The translations under genes were made by a program, and so were the position numbers. A model generated the notes under the pieces. That model saw only the letters and a list, made by a program, of their open reading frames with translations. It ran no database searches and was not told the origin of the DNA. From the NCBI GenBank assembly GCA_949358305.1, contig OX442318.1:2902501-2962500 (forward strand): 60,000 nucleotides of DNA. The letters are read 5' to 3'. This document shows, piece by piece, positions 46,201-60,000 of this stretch (positions are counted from its first letter, which is position 1; each line of letters begins with the position of its first letter). The stretch is from Strigamia acuminata (Eukaryota > Arthropoda > Chilopoda > Geophilomorpha > Linotaeniidae).

Positions 46201-49200
46201 ACCATACACAGGAAACTTCCCAAACTTTTTTTGGCACTTCCTTGACTCACCCCTAAGACACTCACCAAGTTTCAGCACCTCGCACCTTCTGATACTTGAG
46301 TAACACACTCCCAAACACTGCAACCTTTTTCGAAATCGCAACCCGACTTCAAACACCCATAAAAAGAGAACCATACACAGGAAACTTCCCAAACTTTTTT
46401 TGGCACTTCCTTGACTCACCCCTAAGACACTCACCAAGTTTCAGCACCTCGCACCTTCTGATACTTGAGTAACACACTCCCAAACACTGCAACCTTTTTC
46501 GAAAATTTCAACTTTTTCCGAAATCGCAACCCGACTTCAAACACCCATAAAAAGAGAACCATACACAGGAAACTTCCCAAACTTTTTTTGGCACTTCCTT
46601 GACTCACCCCTAAGACACTCACCAAGTTTCAGCACCTCGCACCTTCTGATACTTGAGTAACACACTCCCAAACACTGCAACCTTTTTCGAAAATTTCAAC
46701 TTTTTCCGAAATCGCAACCCGACTTCAAACACCCATAAAAAGAGAACCATACACAGGAAATTTCCCAAACTTTTTTTAGCACTTCCTTGACTCACCCCTA
46801 AGACACTCACCAAGTTTCAGCACCTCGCACTTTCTGATACTTGAGTAACACACTCCCAAACACTGCAACGTTTTTCAAAATCGCAACCCGACTTCAAACA
46901 CCCATAAAAAGAGAACCATACACAGGAAACTTCCCAAACTTTTTTTGGCACTTCCTTGACTCACCCCTAAGACACTCACCAAGTTTCAGTACCTCGCACC
47001 TTCTGATACTTGAGTAACACACTCCCAAACACTGCAACGTTTTTCGAAATCGCAACCAGACTTCAAACACCCATAAAAAGAGAACCATACACAGGAAACT
47101 TCCCAAACTTTTTTTGGCACTTCCTTGACTCACCCCTAAGACACTCACCAAGTTTCAGCACCTCGCATTTTCTGATACTTGAGTAACACACTCCCAAACA
47201 CTGCAACCTTTTTCGAAAATTTCAACTTTTTCCGAAATCGCAACCCGACTTCAAACACCCATAAAAAGAGAACCATACACAGGAAACTTCCCAAACTTTT
47301 TTTGGCACTTCCTTGACTCACCCCTAAGACACCCACCAAGTTTCAGCACCTCGCACCTTCTGATACTTGAGTAACACACTCCCAAACACTGCAACGTTTT
47401 TCAAAATCGCAACCCGACTTCAAACACCCATAAAAAGAGAACCATACACAGGAAACTTCCCAAACTTTTTTTGACACTTCCTTGACTCACCCCTAAGACA
47501 CCCACCAAGTTTCAGCACCTCGCACCTTCTGATACTTGAGTAACACACTCCCAAACACTGCAACGTTTTTCAAAATCGCAACCCGACTTCAAACACCCAT
47601 AAAAAGAGAACCATACACAGGACACTTCCCAAACTTTTTTTGGCACTTCCTTGACTCACCCCTAAGACACTCACCAAGTTTCAGCACCTCGCACCTTCTG
47701 ATACTTGAGTAACATACTCCCAAACACTGCAACGTTTTTCGAAATCGCAATCCGACTTCAAACACCCATAAAAAGAGAACCATACACAGGAAATTTCCCA
47801 AACTTTTTTTAGCACTTCCTTGACTCACCCCTAAGACACTCACCAAGTTTCAGCACCTCGCACTTTCTGATACTTGAGTAACACACTCCCAAACACTGCA
47901 ACCTTTTTCGAAAATTTCAACTTTTTCCGAAATCGCAACCCGACTTCAAACACCCATAAAAAGAGAACCATACACAGGAAACTTCCCAAACTTTTTTTGG
48001 CACTTCCTTGACTCACCCCTAAGACACTCACCAAGTTTCAGCACCTCGCACTTTCTGATACTTGAGTAACACACTCCCAAACACTGCAACGTTTTTCGAA
48101 ATTGCAATCCGACTTCAAACACCCATAAAAGGAGAACCATACACAGGAAACTTTCCAAACTTTTTTGGCACTTCCTTGACTCACCCCTAAGACACTCACC
48201 AAGTTTCAGCACCTCGCACCTTCTGATACTTGAGTAACACACTCCCAAACACTGCAACGTTTTTCGAAATCGCAATCCGACTTCAAACACCCATAAAAAG
48301 AGAACCATACACAGGACACTTCCCAAACTTTTTTTGGCACTTCCTTGACTCACCCCTAAGACACTCACCAAGTTTCAGCACCTCGCACCTTCTGATACTT
48401 GAGTAACACACTCCCAAACACTGCAACCTTTTTCGAAAATTTCAACTTTTTCCGAAATCGCAACCCGACTTCAAACACCCATAAAAAGAGAACCATACAC
48501 AGGAAACTTCCCAAACTTTTTTTGGCACTTCCTTGACTCACCCCTAAGACACTCACCAAGTTTCAGCACCTCGCACCTTCTGATACTTGAGTAACACACT
48601 CCCAAACACTGCAGCCTTTTTCGAAAATTTCAACTTTTTCCGAAATCGCAACCCGACTTCAAACACCCATAAAAAGAAAACCATACACAGGAAACTTCCC
48701 AAACTTTTTTTGGCACTTCCTTGACTCACCCCTAAGACACTCACCAAGTTTCAGCACCTCGCACCTTCTGATACTTGAGTAACACACTCCCAAACACTGC
48801 AACGTTTTTCGAAATCGCAATCCGACTTCAAACACCCATAAAAGGAGAACCATACACAGGAAACTTTCCAAACTTTTTTGGCACTTCCTTGACTCACCCC
48901 TAAGACACTCACCAAGTTTCAGCACCTCGCACCTTCTGATACTTGAGTAACACACTCCCAAACACTGCAACGTTTTTCGAAATCGCAATCCGACTTCAAA
49001 CACCCATAAAAAGAGAACCATACACAGGACACTTCCCAAACTTTTTTTGGCACTTCCTTGACTCACCCCTAAGACACTCACCAAGTTTCAGCACCTCGCA
49101 CCTTCTGATACTTGAGTAACACACTCCCAAACACTGCAACGTTTTTCGAAATCGCAATCCGACTTCAAACACCCATAAAAAGAGAACCATACACAGGAAA

Positions 49201-52200
49201 CTTCCCAAACTTTTTTTGGCACTTCCTTGACTCACCCCTAAGACACTCACCAAGTTTCAGCACCTCGCATTTTCTGATACTTGAGTAACACACTCCCAAA
49301 CACTGCAACCTTTTTCGAAAATTTCAACTTTTTCCGAAATCGCAACCCGACTTCAAACACCCATAAAAAGAGAACCATACACAGGAAACTTCCCAAACTT
49401 TTTTTGGCACTTCCTTGACTCACCCCTAAAACACTCACCAAGTTTCAGCACCTCGCACCTTCTGATACTTGAGTAACACACTCCCAAACACTGCAACCTT
49501 TTTCGAAAATTTCAACTTTTTCCGAAATCGCAACCCGACTTTAAACACCCATAAAAAGAGAACCATACACAGGAAACTTCCCAAACTTTTTTTAGCACTT
49601 CCTTGACTCACCCCTAAGACACTCACCAAGTTTCAGCACCTCGCACCTTCTGATACTTGAGTAACATACTCCCAAACACTGCAACGTTTTTCGAAATCGC
49701 AATCCGACTTCAAACACCCATAAAAAGAGAACCATACACAGGAAATTTCCCAAACTTTTTTTAGCACTTCCTTGACTCACCCCTAAGACACTCACCAAGT
49801 TTCAGCACCTCGCACTTTCTGATACTTGAGTAACACACTCCCAAACACTGCAACTTTTTCCGAAATCGCAACCCGACTTCAAACACCCATAAAAAGAGAA
49901 CCATACACAGGAAACTTCCCAAACTTTTTTTGGCACTTCCTTGACTCACCCCTAAGACACTCACCAAGTTTCAGCACCTCGCACCTTCAGATACTTGAGT
50001 AACACACTCCCAAACACAGCAACGTTTTTCGAAATCGCAATCCGACTTCAAACACCCATAAAAAGAGAACCATACACAGGAAACTTCCCAAACCTTTTTT
50101 GGCACTTCCTTGACTCACCCCTAAGACACTCACCAAGTTTCAGCACCTCGCACCTTCTGATACTTGAGTAACACACTCCCAAACACTGCAACGTTTTTCG
50201 AAATCGCAATCCGACTTCAAACACCCATAAAAAGAGAACCATACACAGGAAACTTCCCAAACTTTTTTTGGCACTTCCTTGACTCACCCCTAAGACACTC
50301 ACCAAGTTTCAGCACCTCGCATTTTCTGATACTTGAGTAACACACTCCCAAACACTGCAACCTTTTTCGAAAATTTCAACTTTTTCCGAAATCGCAACCC
50401 GACTTCAAACACCCATAAAAAGAGAACCATACACAGGAAACTTCCCAAACTTTTTTTGGCACTTCCTTGACTCACCCCTAAAACACTCACCAAGTTTCAG
50501 CACCTCGCACCTTCTGATACTTGAGTAACACACTCCCAAACACTGCAACCTTTTTCGAAAATTTCAACTTTTTCCGAAATCGCAACCCGACTTTAAACAC
50601 CCATAAAAAGAGAACCATACACAGGAAACTTCCCAAACTTTTTTTAGCACTTCCTTGACTCACCCCTAAGACACTCACCAAGTTTCAGCACCTCGCACTT
50701 TCTGATACTTGAGTAACACACTCCCAAACACTGCAACCTTTTTCGAAAATTTCAACTTTTTCCGAAATCGCAACCCGACTTCAAACACCCATAAAAAGAG
50801 AACCATACACAGGAAACTTCCCAAACTTTTTTTGGCACTTCCTTGACTCACCCCTAAGACACTCACCAAGTTTCAGCACCTCGCACCTTCTGATACTTGA
50901 GTAACACACTCCCAAACACTGCAACCTTTTTCGAAAATTTCAACTTTTTCCGAAATCGCAACCCGACTTCAAACACCCATAAAAAGAGAACCATACACAG
51001 GAAACTTCCCAAACTTTTTTTGGCACTTCCTTGACTCACCCCTAAGACACTCACCAAGTTTCAGCACCTCGCACCTTCTGATACTTGAGTAACACACTCT
51101 CAAACATTGGAAATTTTTTCGAACATTTCAACTTTTTCCGAAATCGCACCCTCACTTCAAACACCCATAAAGAGAGAACCATACACAGGAAACTTCCCAA
51201 ACTATTTTTGGCACTTCCTTGACTCACCCCTAAGACACTCACCAAGTTTCAGCACCTCGCACCTTCTGATACTTGAGTAACACACTCCCAAACACTGCAA
51301 CGTTTTTCGAAATCGCAATCCGACTTCAAACACCCATAAAAAGAGAACCATACACAGGAAACTTCCCAAACTTTTTTTGGCACTTCCTTGACTCACCCCT
51401 AAGACACTCACCAAGTTTCAGCACCTCGCACCTTCTGATACTTGAGTAACACACTCCCAAACACTGCAACGTTTTTCGAAATCGCAATCCGACTTCAAAC
51501 ACCCATAAAAAGAGAACCATACACAGGAAACTTCCCAAACTTTTTTTGGCACTTCCTTGACTCACCCCTAAGACATTCACCAAGTTTCAGCACCTCGCAC
51601 TTTCTGATACTTGAGTAACACACTCCCAAACACTGCAACCTTTTTCGAAAATTTCAACTTTTTCCGAAATCGCAACCCGACTTCAAACACCCATAAAAAG
51701 AGAACCATACACAGGAAACTTCCCAAACTTTTTTTGGCACTTCCTTGACTCACCCCTAAGACACTCACCAAGTTTCAGCACCTCGCACCTTCTGATACTT
51801 GAGTAACACACTCCCAAACACTGCAACGTTTTTCAAAATCGCAACCCGACTTCAAACACCCATAAAAAGAGAACCATACACAGGAAACTTCCCAAACTTT
51901 TTTTGGCACTTCCTTGACTCACCCCTAAGACACTCACCAAGTTTCAGCACCTCGCACCTTCTGATACTTGAGTAACACACTCCCAAACACTGCAACCTTT
52001 TTCGAAAATTTCAACTTTTTCCGAAATCGCAACCCGACTTCAAACACCCATAAAAAGAGAACCATACACAGGAAACTTCCCAAACCTTTTTTGGCACTTC
52101 CTTGACTCACCCCTAAGACACTCACCAAGTTTCAGCACCTCGCACCTTCTGATACTTGAGTAACACACTCCCAAACACTGCAACGTTTTTCAAAATCGCA

Positions 52201-55200
52201 ACCCGACTTCAAACACCCATAAAAAGAGAACCATACACAGGAAACTTCCCAAACTTTTTTTGGCACTTCCTTGACTCACCCCTAAGACACTCACCAAGTT
52301 TCAGCACCTCGCACCTTCTGATACTTGAGTAACACACTCCCAAACACTGCAACGTTTTTCAAAATCGCAATCCGACTTCAAACACCCATAAAAAGAGAAC
52401 CATACACAGGAAACTTCCCAAACATTTTTTGGCACTTCCTTGACTTACCTCTAAGACACTCACCAAGTTTCAGCACCTCGCACCTTCTGATACTTGAGTA
52501 ATACACTCCCAAACACTGCAACGTTTTTCGAAATCGCAATCCGACTTCAAACACCCATAAAAAGAGAACCATACACAGGAAACTTCCCAAACTTTGTTTG
52601 GCACTTCCTTGACTCACCCCTAAGACACTCACCAAGTTTCAGCACCTCGCACCTTCTGATACTTGAGTAACACACTCCCAAACACAGCAACGTTTTTCGA
52701 AATCGCAATCCGACTTCAAAAACCCATAAAAAGAGAACCATACACAGGAAACTTCCCGAACATTTTTTGGCACTTCCTTGACTTACCTCTAAGACACTCA
52801 CCAAGTTTCAGCACCTCGCACCTTCTGATACTTGAGTAACACACTCCCAAACACTGCAACCTTTTTCGAAATCGCAACCCGACTTCAAACACCCATAAAA
52901 AGAGAACCATACACAGGAAACTTCCCAAACTTTTTTTGGCACTTCCTTCACTCACCCCTAAGACACTCACCAAGTTTCAGCACCTCGCACCTTCTGATAC
53001 TTGAGTAACACACTCCCAAACACTGCAACGTTTTTCGAAATCGCAATCCGACTTCAAAAACCCATAAAAAGAGAACCATACACAGGAAACTTCCCAAACT
53101 TTTTTTGGCACTTCCTTGACTCACCCCTAAGACACTCACCAAGTTTCAGCACCTCGCACCTTCTGATACTTGAGTAACACACTCCCAAACACTGCAGCCT
53201 TTTTCGAAAATTTCAACTTTTTCCGAAATCGCAACCCGACTTCAAACACCCATAAAAAAAGAACCATACACAGGAAACTTCCCAAACTTTTTTTGGTACT
53301 TCCTTCACTCACCCCTAAGACACTCACCAAGTTTCAGCACCTCGCACCTTCTGATACTTGAGTAACACACTCCCAAACACTGCAACGTTTTTCAAAATCG
53401 CAATCCGACTTCAAACACCCATAAAAGGAGAACCATACACAGGAAATTTTCCAAACTTTTTTGGCACTTCCTTGACTTACCCCTAAGACACTCACCAAGT
53501 TTCAGCACCTCGCACCTTCTGATACTTGAGTAACATACTCCCAAACACTGCAACGTTTTTCGAAATCGCAACCCGACTTCAAACACCCATAAAAAGAGAA
53601 CCATACACAGGAAACTTCCCAAACTTTTTTTGGCACTTCCTTGACTCACCCCTAAGACACTCACCAAGTTTCAGCACCTCGCACCTTCTGATACTTGAGT
53701 TACACACTCCCAAACACTGCAGCCTTTTTCGAAAATTTCAACTTTTTCCGAAATCGCAACCCGACTTCAAACACCCATAAAAAGAGAACCATACACAGGA
53801 AACTTCCCAAACTTTTTTTGGTACTTCCTTCACTCACCCCTAAGACACTCACCAAGTTTCAGCACCTCGCACCTTCTGATACTTGAGTAACACACTCCCA
53901 AACACTGCAACGTTTTTCAAAATCGCAATCCGACTTCAAACACCCATAAAAGGAGAACCATACACAGGAAATTTTCCAAACTTTTTTGGCACTTCCTTGA
54001 CTCACCCCTAAGACACTCACCAAGTTTCAGCACCTCGCACCTTCTGATACTTGAGTAACACACTCCCAAACACTGCAACGTTTTTCGAAATCGCAATCCG
54101 ACTTCAAACACCCATAAAAAGAGAACCATACACAGGAAACTTCCCAAACTTTTTTTGGCACTTCCTTGACTTACCCCTAAGACACTCACCAAGTTTCAGC
54201 ACCTCGCACTTTCTGATACTTGAGTAACACACTCCCAAACACTGCAACCTTTTTCGAAAATTTCAACTTTTTCCGAAATCACAACCCGACTTCAAACACC
54301 CATAAAAAGAGAACCATACACAGGAAACTTCCCAAACTTTTTTTGGCACTTCCGTGACTCACCCCTAAGACACTCACCAAGTTTCAGCACCTCGCACCTT
54401 CTGATACTTGAGTAACACACTCCCAAACACTGCAACGTTTTTCGAAATCGCAATCCGACTTCAAACACCCATAAAAAGAGAACCATACACAGGAAACTTC
54501 CCAAACTTTTTTTGGCACTTCCATGACTCACCCCTAAGACACTCACCAAGTTTCAGCACCTCGCACTTTCTGATACTTGAGTAACACACTCCCAAACACT
54601 GCAACCTTTTTCGAAAATTTCAACTTTTTCCGAAATCACAACCCGACTTCAAACACCCATAAAAAGAGAACCATACACAGGAAATTTCCCAAACTTTTTT
54701 TAGCACTTCCTTGACTCACCCCTAAGACACTCACCAAGTTTCAGCACCTCGCACTTTCTGATACTTGAGTAACACACTCCCAAACACTGCAACCTTTTTC
54801 GAAAATTTCAACTTTTTCCGAAATCGCAACCCGACTTCAAACACCCATAAAAAGAGAACCATACACAGGAAACTTCCCAAACTTTTTTTGGCACTTCCTT
54901 GACTCACCCCTAAGACACTCACCAAGTTTCAGCACCTCGCACCTTCTGATACTTGAGTAACACACTCCCAAACACTGCAACGTTTTTCGAAATCGCAATC
55001 CGACTTCAAACACCCATAAAAAGAGAACCATACACAGGAAACTTCCCAAACTTTTTTTGGCACTTCCTTGACTTACCCCTAAGACACTCACCAAGTTTCA
55101 GCACCTCGCACCTTCTGATACTTGAGTAACACACTCCCAAACACTGCAACGTTTTTCGAAATCGCAATCCGACTTCAAACACCCATAAAAAGAGAACCAT

Positions 55201-58200
55201 ACACAGGACACTTCCCAAACTTTTTTTGGCACTTCCTTGACTCACCCCTAAGACACTCACCAAGTTTCAGCACCTCGCACTTTCTGATACTTGAGTAACA
55301 CACTCCCAAACACTGCAACCTTTTTCGAAAATTTCAACTTTTTCCGAAATCGCAACCCGACTTTAAACACCCATAAAAAGAGAACCATACACAGGAAACT
55401 TCCCAAACTTTTTTTGGCACTTCCATGACTCACCCCTAAGACACTCACCAAGTTTCAGCACCTCGCACTTTCTGATACTTGAGTAACACACTCCCAAACA
55501 CTGCAACCTTTTTCGAAAATTTCAACTTTTTCCGAAATCACAACCCGACTTCAAACACCCATAAAAAGAGAACCATACACAGGAAACTTCCCAAACTTTT
55601 TTTGGCACTTCCTTGACTCACCCCTAAGACACTCACCAAGTTTCAGCACCTCGCACCTTCTGATACTTGAGTAACATACTCCCAAACACTGCAACGTTTT
55701 TCGAAATCGCAATCCGACTTCAAACACCCATAAAAAGAGAACCATACACAGGAAATTTCCCAAACTTTTTTTAGCACTTCCTTGACTCACCCCTAAGACA
55801 CTCACCAAGTTTCAGCACCTCGCACTTTCTGATACTTGAGTAACACACTCCCAAACACTGCAACCTTTTTCGAAAATTTCAACTTTTTCCGAAATCGCAA
55901 CCCGACTTCAAACACCCATAAAAAGAGAACCATACACAGGAAACTTCCCAAACTTTTTTTGGCACTTCCTTGACTCACCCCTAAGACACTCACCAAGTTT
56001 CAGCACCTCGCACCTTCTGATACTTGAGTAACACACTCCCAAACACTGCAACGTTTTTCGAAATCGCAATCCGACTTCAAACACCCATAAAAAGAGAACC
56101 ATACACAGGAAACTTCCCAAACTTTTTTTGGCACTTCCTTGACTTACCCCTAAGACACTCACCAAGTTTCAGCACCTCGCACCTTCTGATACTTGAGTAA
56201 CATACTCCCAAACACTGCAACGTTTTTCGAAATCGCAACCCGACTTCAAACACCCATAAAAAGAGAACCATACACAGGAAACTTCCCAAACTTTTTTTGG
56301 CACTTCCTTGACTCACCCCTAAGACACTCACCAAGTTTCAGCACCTCGCATTTTCTGATACTTGAGTAACACACTCCCAAACACTGCAACCTTTTTCGAA
56401 AATTTCAACTTTTTCCGAAATTGCAACCCGACTTCAAACACCCATAAAAAAAGAACCATACACAGGAAACTTCCCAAACTTTTTTTGGCACTTCCTTGAC
56501 TCACCCCTAAGACACTCACCAAGTTTCAGCACCTCGCACCTTCTGATACTTGAGTAACACACTCCCAAACACTGCAACGTTTTTCGAAATCGCAATCCGA
56601 CTTCAAACACCCATAAAAAGAGAACCATACACAGGACACTTCCCAAACTTTTTTTGGCACTTCCTTGACTCACCCCTAAGACACTCACCAAGTTTCAGCA
56701 CCTCGCACTTTCTGATACTTGAGTAACACACTCCCAAACACTGCAACCTTTTTCGAAAATTTCAACTTTTTCCGAAATCGCAACCCGACTTCAAACACCC
56801 ATAAAAAGAGAACCATACACAGGAAACTTCCCAAACTTTTTTTGGCACTTCCATGACTCACCCCTAAGACACTCACCAAGTTTCAGCACCTCGCACTTTC
56901 TGATACTTGAGTAACACACTCCCAAACACTGCAACCTTTTTCGAAAATTTCAACTTTTTCCGAAATCACAACCCGACTTCAAACACCCATAAAAAGAGAA
57001 CCATACACAGGAAACTTCCCAAACCTTTTTTGGCACTTCCTTGACTCACCCCTAAGACACTCACCAAGTTTCAGCACCTCGCACCTTCTGATACTTGAGT
57101 AACATACTCCCAAACACTGCAACGTTTTTCGAAATCGCAATCCGACTTCAAACACCCATAAAAAGAGAACCATACACAGGAAATTTCCCAAACTTTTTTT
57201 AGCACTTCCTTGACTCACCCCTAAGACACTCACCAAGTTTCAGCACCTCGCACCTTCTGATACTTGAGTAACACACTCCCAAACACTGCAACGTTTTTCG
57301 AAATCGCAATCCGACTTCAAACACCCATAAAAAGAGAACCATACACAGGACACTTCCCAAACTTTTTTTGGCACTTCCTTGACTCACCCCTAAGACACTC
57401 ACCAAGTTTCAGCACCTCGCACCTTCTGATACTTGAGTAACACACTCCCAAACACTGCAACGTTTTTCGAAATCGCAATCCGACTTCAAACACCCATAAA
57501 AGGAGAACCATACACAGGAAACTTTCCAAACTTTTTTGGCACTTCCTTGACTCACCCCTAAGACACTCACCAAGTTTCAGCACCTCGCACCTTCTGATAC
57601 TTGAGTAACACACTCCCAAACACTGCAACGTTTTTCGAAATCGCAATCCGACTTCAAACACCCATAAAAGGAGAACCATACACAGGAAACTTTCCAAACT
57701 TTTTTGGCACTTCCTTGACTCACCCCTAAGACACTCACCAAGTTTCAGCACCTCGCACCTTCTGATACTTGAGTAACACACTCCCAAACACTGCAACGTT
57801 TTTCGAAATCGCAATCCGACTTCAAACACCCATAAAAAGAGAACCATACACAGGACACTTCCCAAACTTTTTTTGGCACTTCCTTGACTCACCCCTAAGA
57901 CACTCACCAAGTTTCAGCACCTCGCACTTTCTGATACTTGAGTAACACACTCCCAAACACTGCAACCTTTTTCGAAAATTTCAACTTTTTCCGAAATCGC
58001 AACCCGACTTCAAACACCCATAAAAAGAGAACCATACACAGGAAACTTCCCAAACTTTTTTTGGCACTTCCATGACTCACCCCTAAGACACTCACCAAGT
58101 TTCAGCACCTCGCACTTTCTGATACTTGAGTAACACACTCCCAAACACTGCAACCTTTTTCGAAAATTTCAACTTTTTCCGAAATCACAACCCGACTTCA

Positions 58201-59976
58201 AACACCCATAAAAAGAGAACCATACACAGGAAACTTCCCAAACCTTTTTTGGCACTTCCTTGACTCACCCCTAAGACACTCACCAAGTTTCAGCACCTCG
58301 CACCTTCTGATACTTGAGTAACATACTCCCAAACACTGCAACGTTTTTCGAAATCGCAATCCGACTTCAAACACCCATAAAAAGAGAACCATACACAGGA
58401 AATTTCCCAAACTTTTTTTAGCACTTCCTTGACTCACCCCTAAGACACTCACCAAGTTTCAGCACCTCGCACTTTCTGATACTTGAGTAACACACTCCCA
58501 AACACTGCAACCTTTTTCGAAAATTTCAACTTTTTCCGAAATCGCAACCCGACTTCAAACACCCATAAAAAGAGAACCATACACAGGAAACTTCCCAAAC
58601 TTTTTTTGGCACTTCCTTGACTCACCCCTAAGACACTCACCAAGTTTCAGCACCTCGCACCTTCTGATACTTGAGTAACACACTCCCAAACACTGCAGCC
58701 TTTTTCGAAAATTTCAACTTTTTCCGAAATCGCAACCCGACTTCAAACACCCATAAAAAGAAAACCATACACAGGAAACTTCCCAAACTTTTTTTGGCAC
58801 TTCCTTGACTCACCCCTAAGACACTCACCAAGTTTCAGCACCTCGCACCTTCTGATACTTGAGTAACACACTCCCAAACACTGCAGCCTTTTTCGAAAAT
58901 TTCAACTTTTTCCGAAATCGCAACCCGACTTCAAACACCCATAAAAAGAGAACCATACACAGGAAACTTCCCAAACTTTTTTTGGCACTTCCTTCACTCA
59001 CCCCTAAGACACTCACCAAGTTTCAGCACCTCGCACCTTCTGATACTTGAGTAACACACTCCCAAACACTGCAACGTTTTTCGAAATCGCAATCCGACTT
59101 CAAACACCCATAAAAGGAGAACCATACACAGGAAACTTTCCAAACTTTTTTGGCACTTCCTTGACTCACCCCTAAGACACTCACCAAGTTTCAGCACCTC
59201 GCACCTTCTGATACTTGAGTAACACACTCCCAAACACTGCAACGTTTTTCGAAATCGCAATCCAACTTCAAACACCCATAAAAAGAGAACCATACACAGG
59301 ACACTTCCCAAACCTTTTTTGGCACTTCCTTGACTCACCCCTAAGACACTCACCAAGTTTCAGCACCTCGCACCTTTTGATACTTGAGTAACACACTCCC
59401 AAACACTGCAACTTTTTCCGAAATCGCAACCCGACTTCAAACACCCATAAAAAGAGAACCATACACAGGAAACTTCCCAAACTTTTTTTGGCACTTCCTT
59501 GACTCACCCCTAAGACACTCACCAAGTTTCAGCACCTCGCACCTTCAGATACTTGAGTAACACACTCCCAAACACAGCAACGTTTTTCGAAATCGCAATC
59601 CGACTTCAAACACCCATAAAAAGAGAACCATACACAGGAAACTTCCCAAACATTTTTTGGCACTTCCTTGACTTACCTCTAAGACACTCACCAAGTTTCA
59701 GCACCTCGCACCTTCTGATACTTGAGTAACACACTCCCAAACACTGCAACCTTTTTCGAAATCGCAACCCGACTTCAAACAACCATAAAAAGAGAACCAT
59801 ACACAGGAAATTTCCCAAACTTTTTTTAGCACTTCCTTGACTCACCCCTAAGACACTCACCAAGTTTCAGCACCTCGCACCTTCTGATACTTGAGTAATA
59901 CACTCCCAAACACTGCAACGTTTTTCGAAATCGCAATCCGACTTCAAACACCCATAAAAGGAGAACCATACACAGG
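40214..59976. repeat. Satellite block 4, main array (about 19.8 kb)
   Basis: Head-to-tail 169-bp and 188-bp monomers, uninterrupted. Higher-order repeats are visible: 1597 bp (five short plus four long monomers), for example 42109-43705 against 43706-45302 over its first part; 1052 bp at 49247 and 50299; 357-bp dimers at 42992 and 43349; runs of near-perfect 169-bp monomers at 40994-41589. A divergent long monomer with ACATTGGAAATTTTTTCGAAC and ATCGCACCCTCAC recurs near 40561, 43032, 43389, 44639 and 51099. The final part (58131-59976) equals 1-1846. Confidence 0.97.
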
Positions 59977-60000
59977 TGTGAGACAATGAATGGGGCGATG
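59977..60000 (-). mobile_element. Start of a second Gypsy A LTR, cut by the window end
   Basis: The 24 bases equal 1847-1870 and sit at the same satellite position after ACAGG. They mark the beginning of a second copy of the 1847-6974 element or of the same locus. Confidence 0.85.

Overview
The window is nuclear DNA of an invertebrate animal. The evidence is spliced genes with GT-AG introns, a two-module DEG/ENaC ion-channel gene, Ty3/Gypsy LTR retrotransposons, a MULE transposase relic and long satellite arrays. An ecdysozoan or other protostome is plausible, but I cannot name the species. No prokaryotic, organellar or CRISPR features are present.

Layout. (1) Bases 1-14225 are a head-to-tail satellite of 169-bp and 188-bp monomers. 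Two young minus-strand LTR elements interrupt it: a Gypsy element at 1847-6974 (TSD ACAGG) and a small element at 9343-12282 (TSD CGCAC). The small one encodes only Gag and protease and has LTRs with no difference seen. (2) Bases 14226-39881 are a 25.7-kb island of single-copy or low-copy DNA. It holds a broken MULE transposase gene (15.0-16.4 kb) and a minus-strand cluster of paralogous leucine-rich-repeat genes (16.4-30.9 kb). That cluster has one compact complete copy, one complete copy with a 5.5-kb Gypsy element in its second intron, and several truncated copies. The island also holds two candidate solo LTRs (31.2-32.4 kb) and a multi-exon DEG/ENaC channel gene (32.8-38.2 kb) that appears to encode two channel subunits in one reading frame. 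(3) Bases 39882-59976 are satellite again, interrupted once by a hairpin-type MITE. (4) The last 1870 bases (58131-60000) repeat the first 1870 bases, including the junction into the Gypsy LTR. This implies a 58,130-bp macro-period: a tandem segmental duplication, a circular molecule, or an assembly overlap.

How it fits together. The satellite has been a landing site for LTR elements. The Gag-protease element shares LTR ends and the primer-binding motif with the neighbouring full Gypsy element, so the latter's family is a candidate source of reverse transcriptase and integrase in trans. Both coding Gypsy elements carry one in-frame TAG near the start of reverse transcriptase. The host genes are a local LRR family of unknown function with acidic tails, and a DEG/ENaC gene whose exon 6 joins the second membrane helix of one subunit to the first helix of the next through a linker of about 40 residues.
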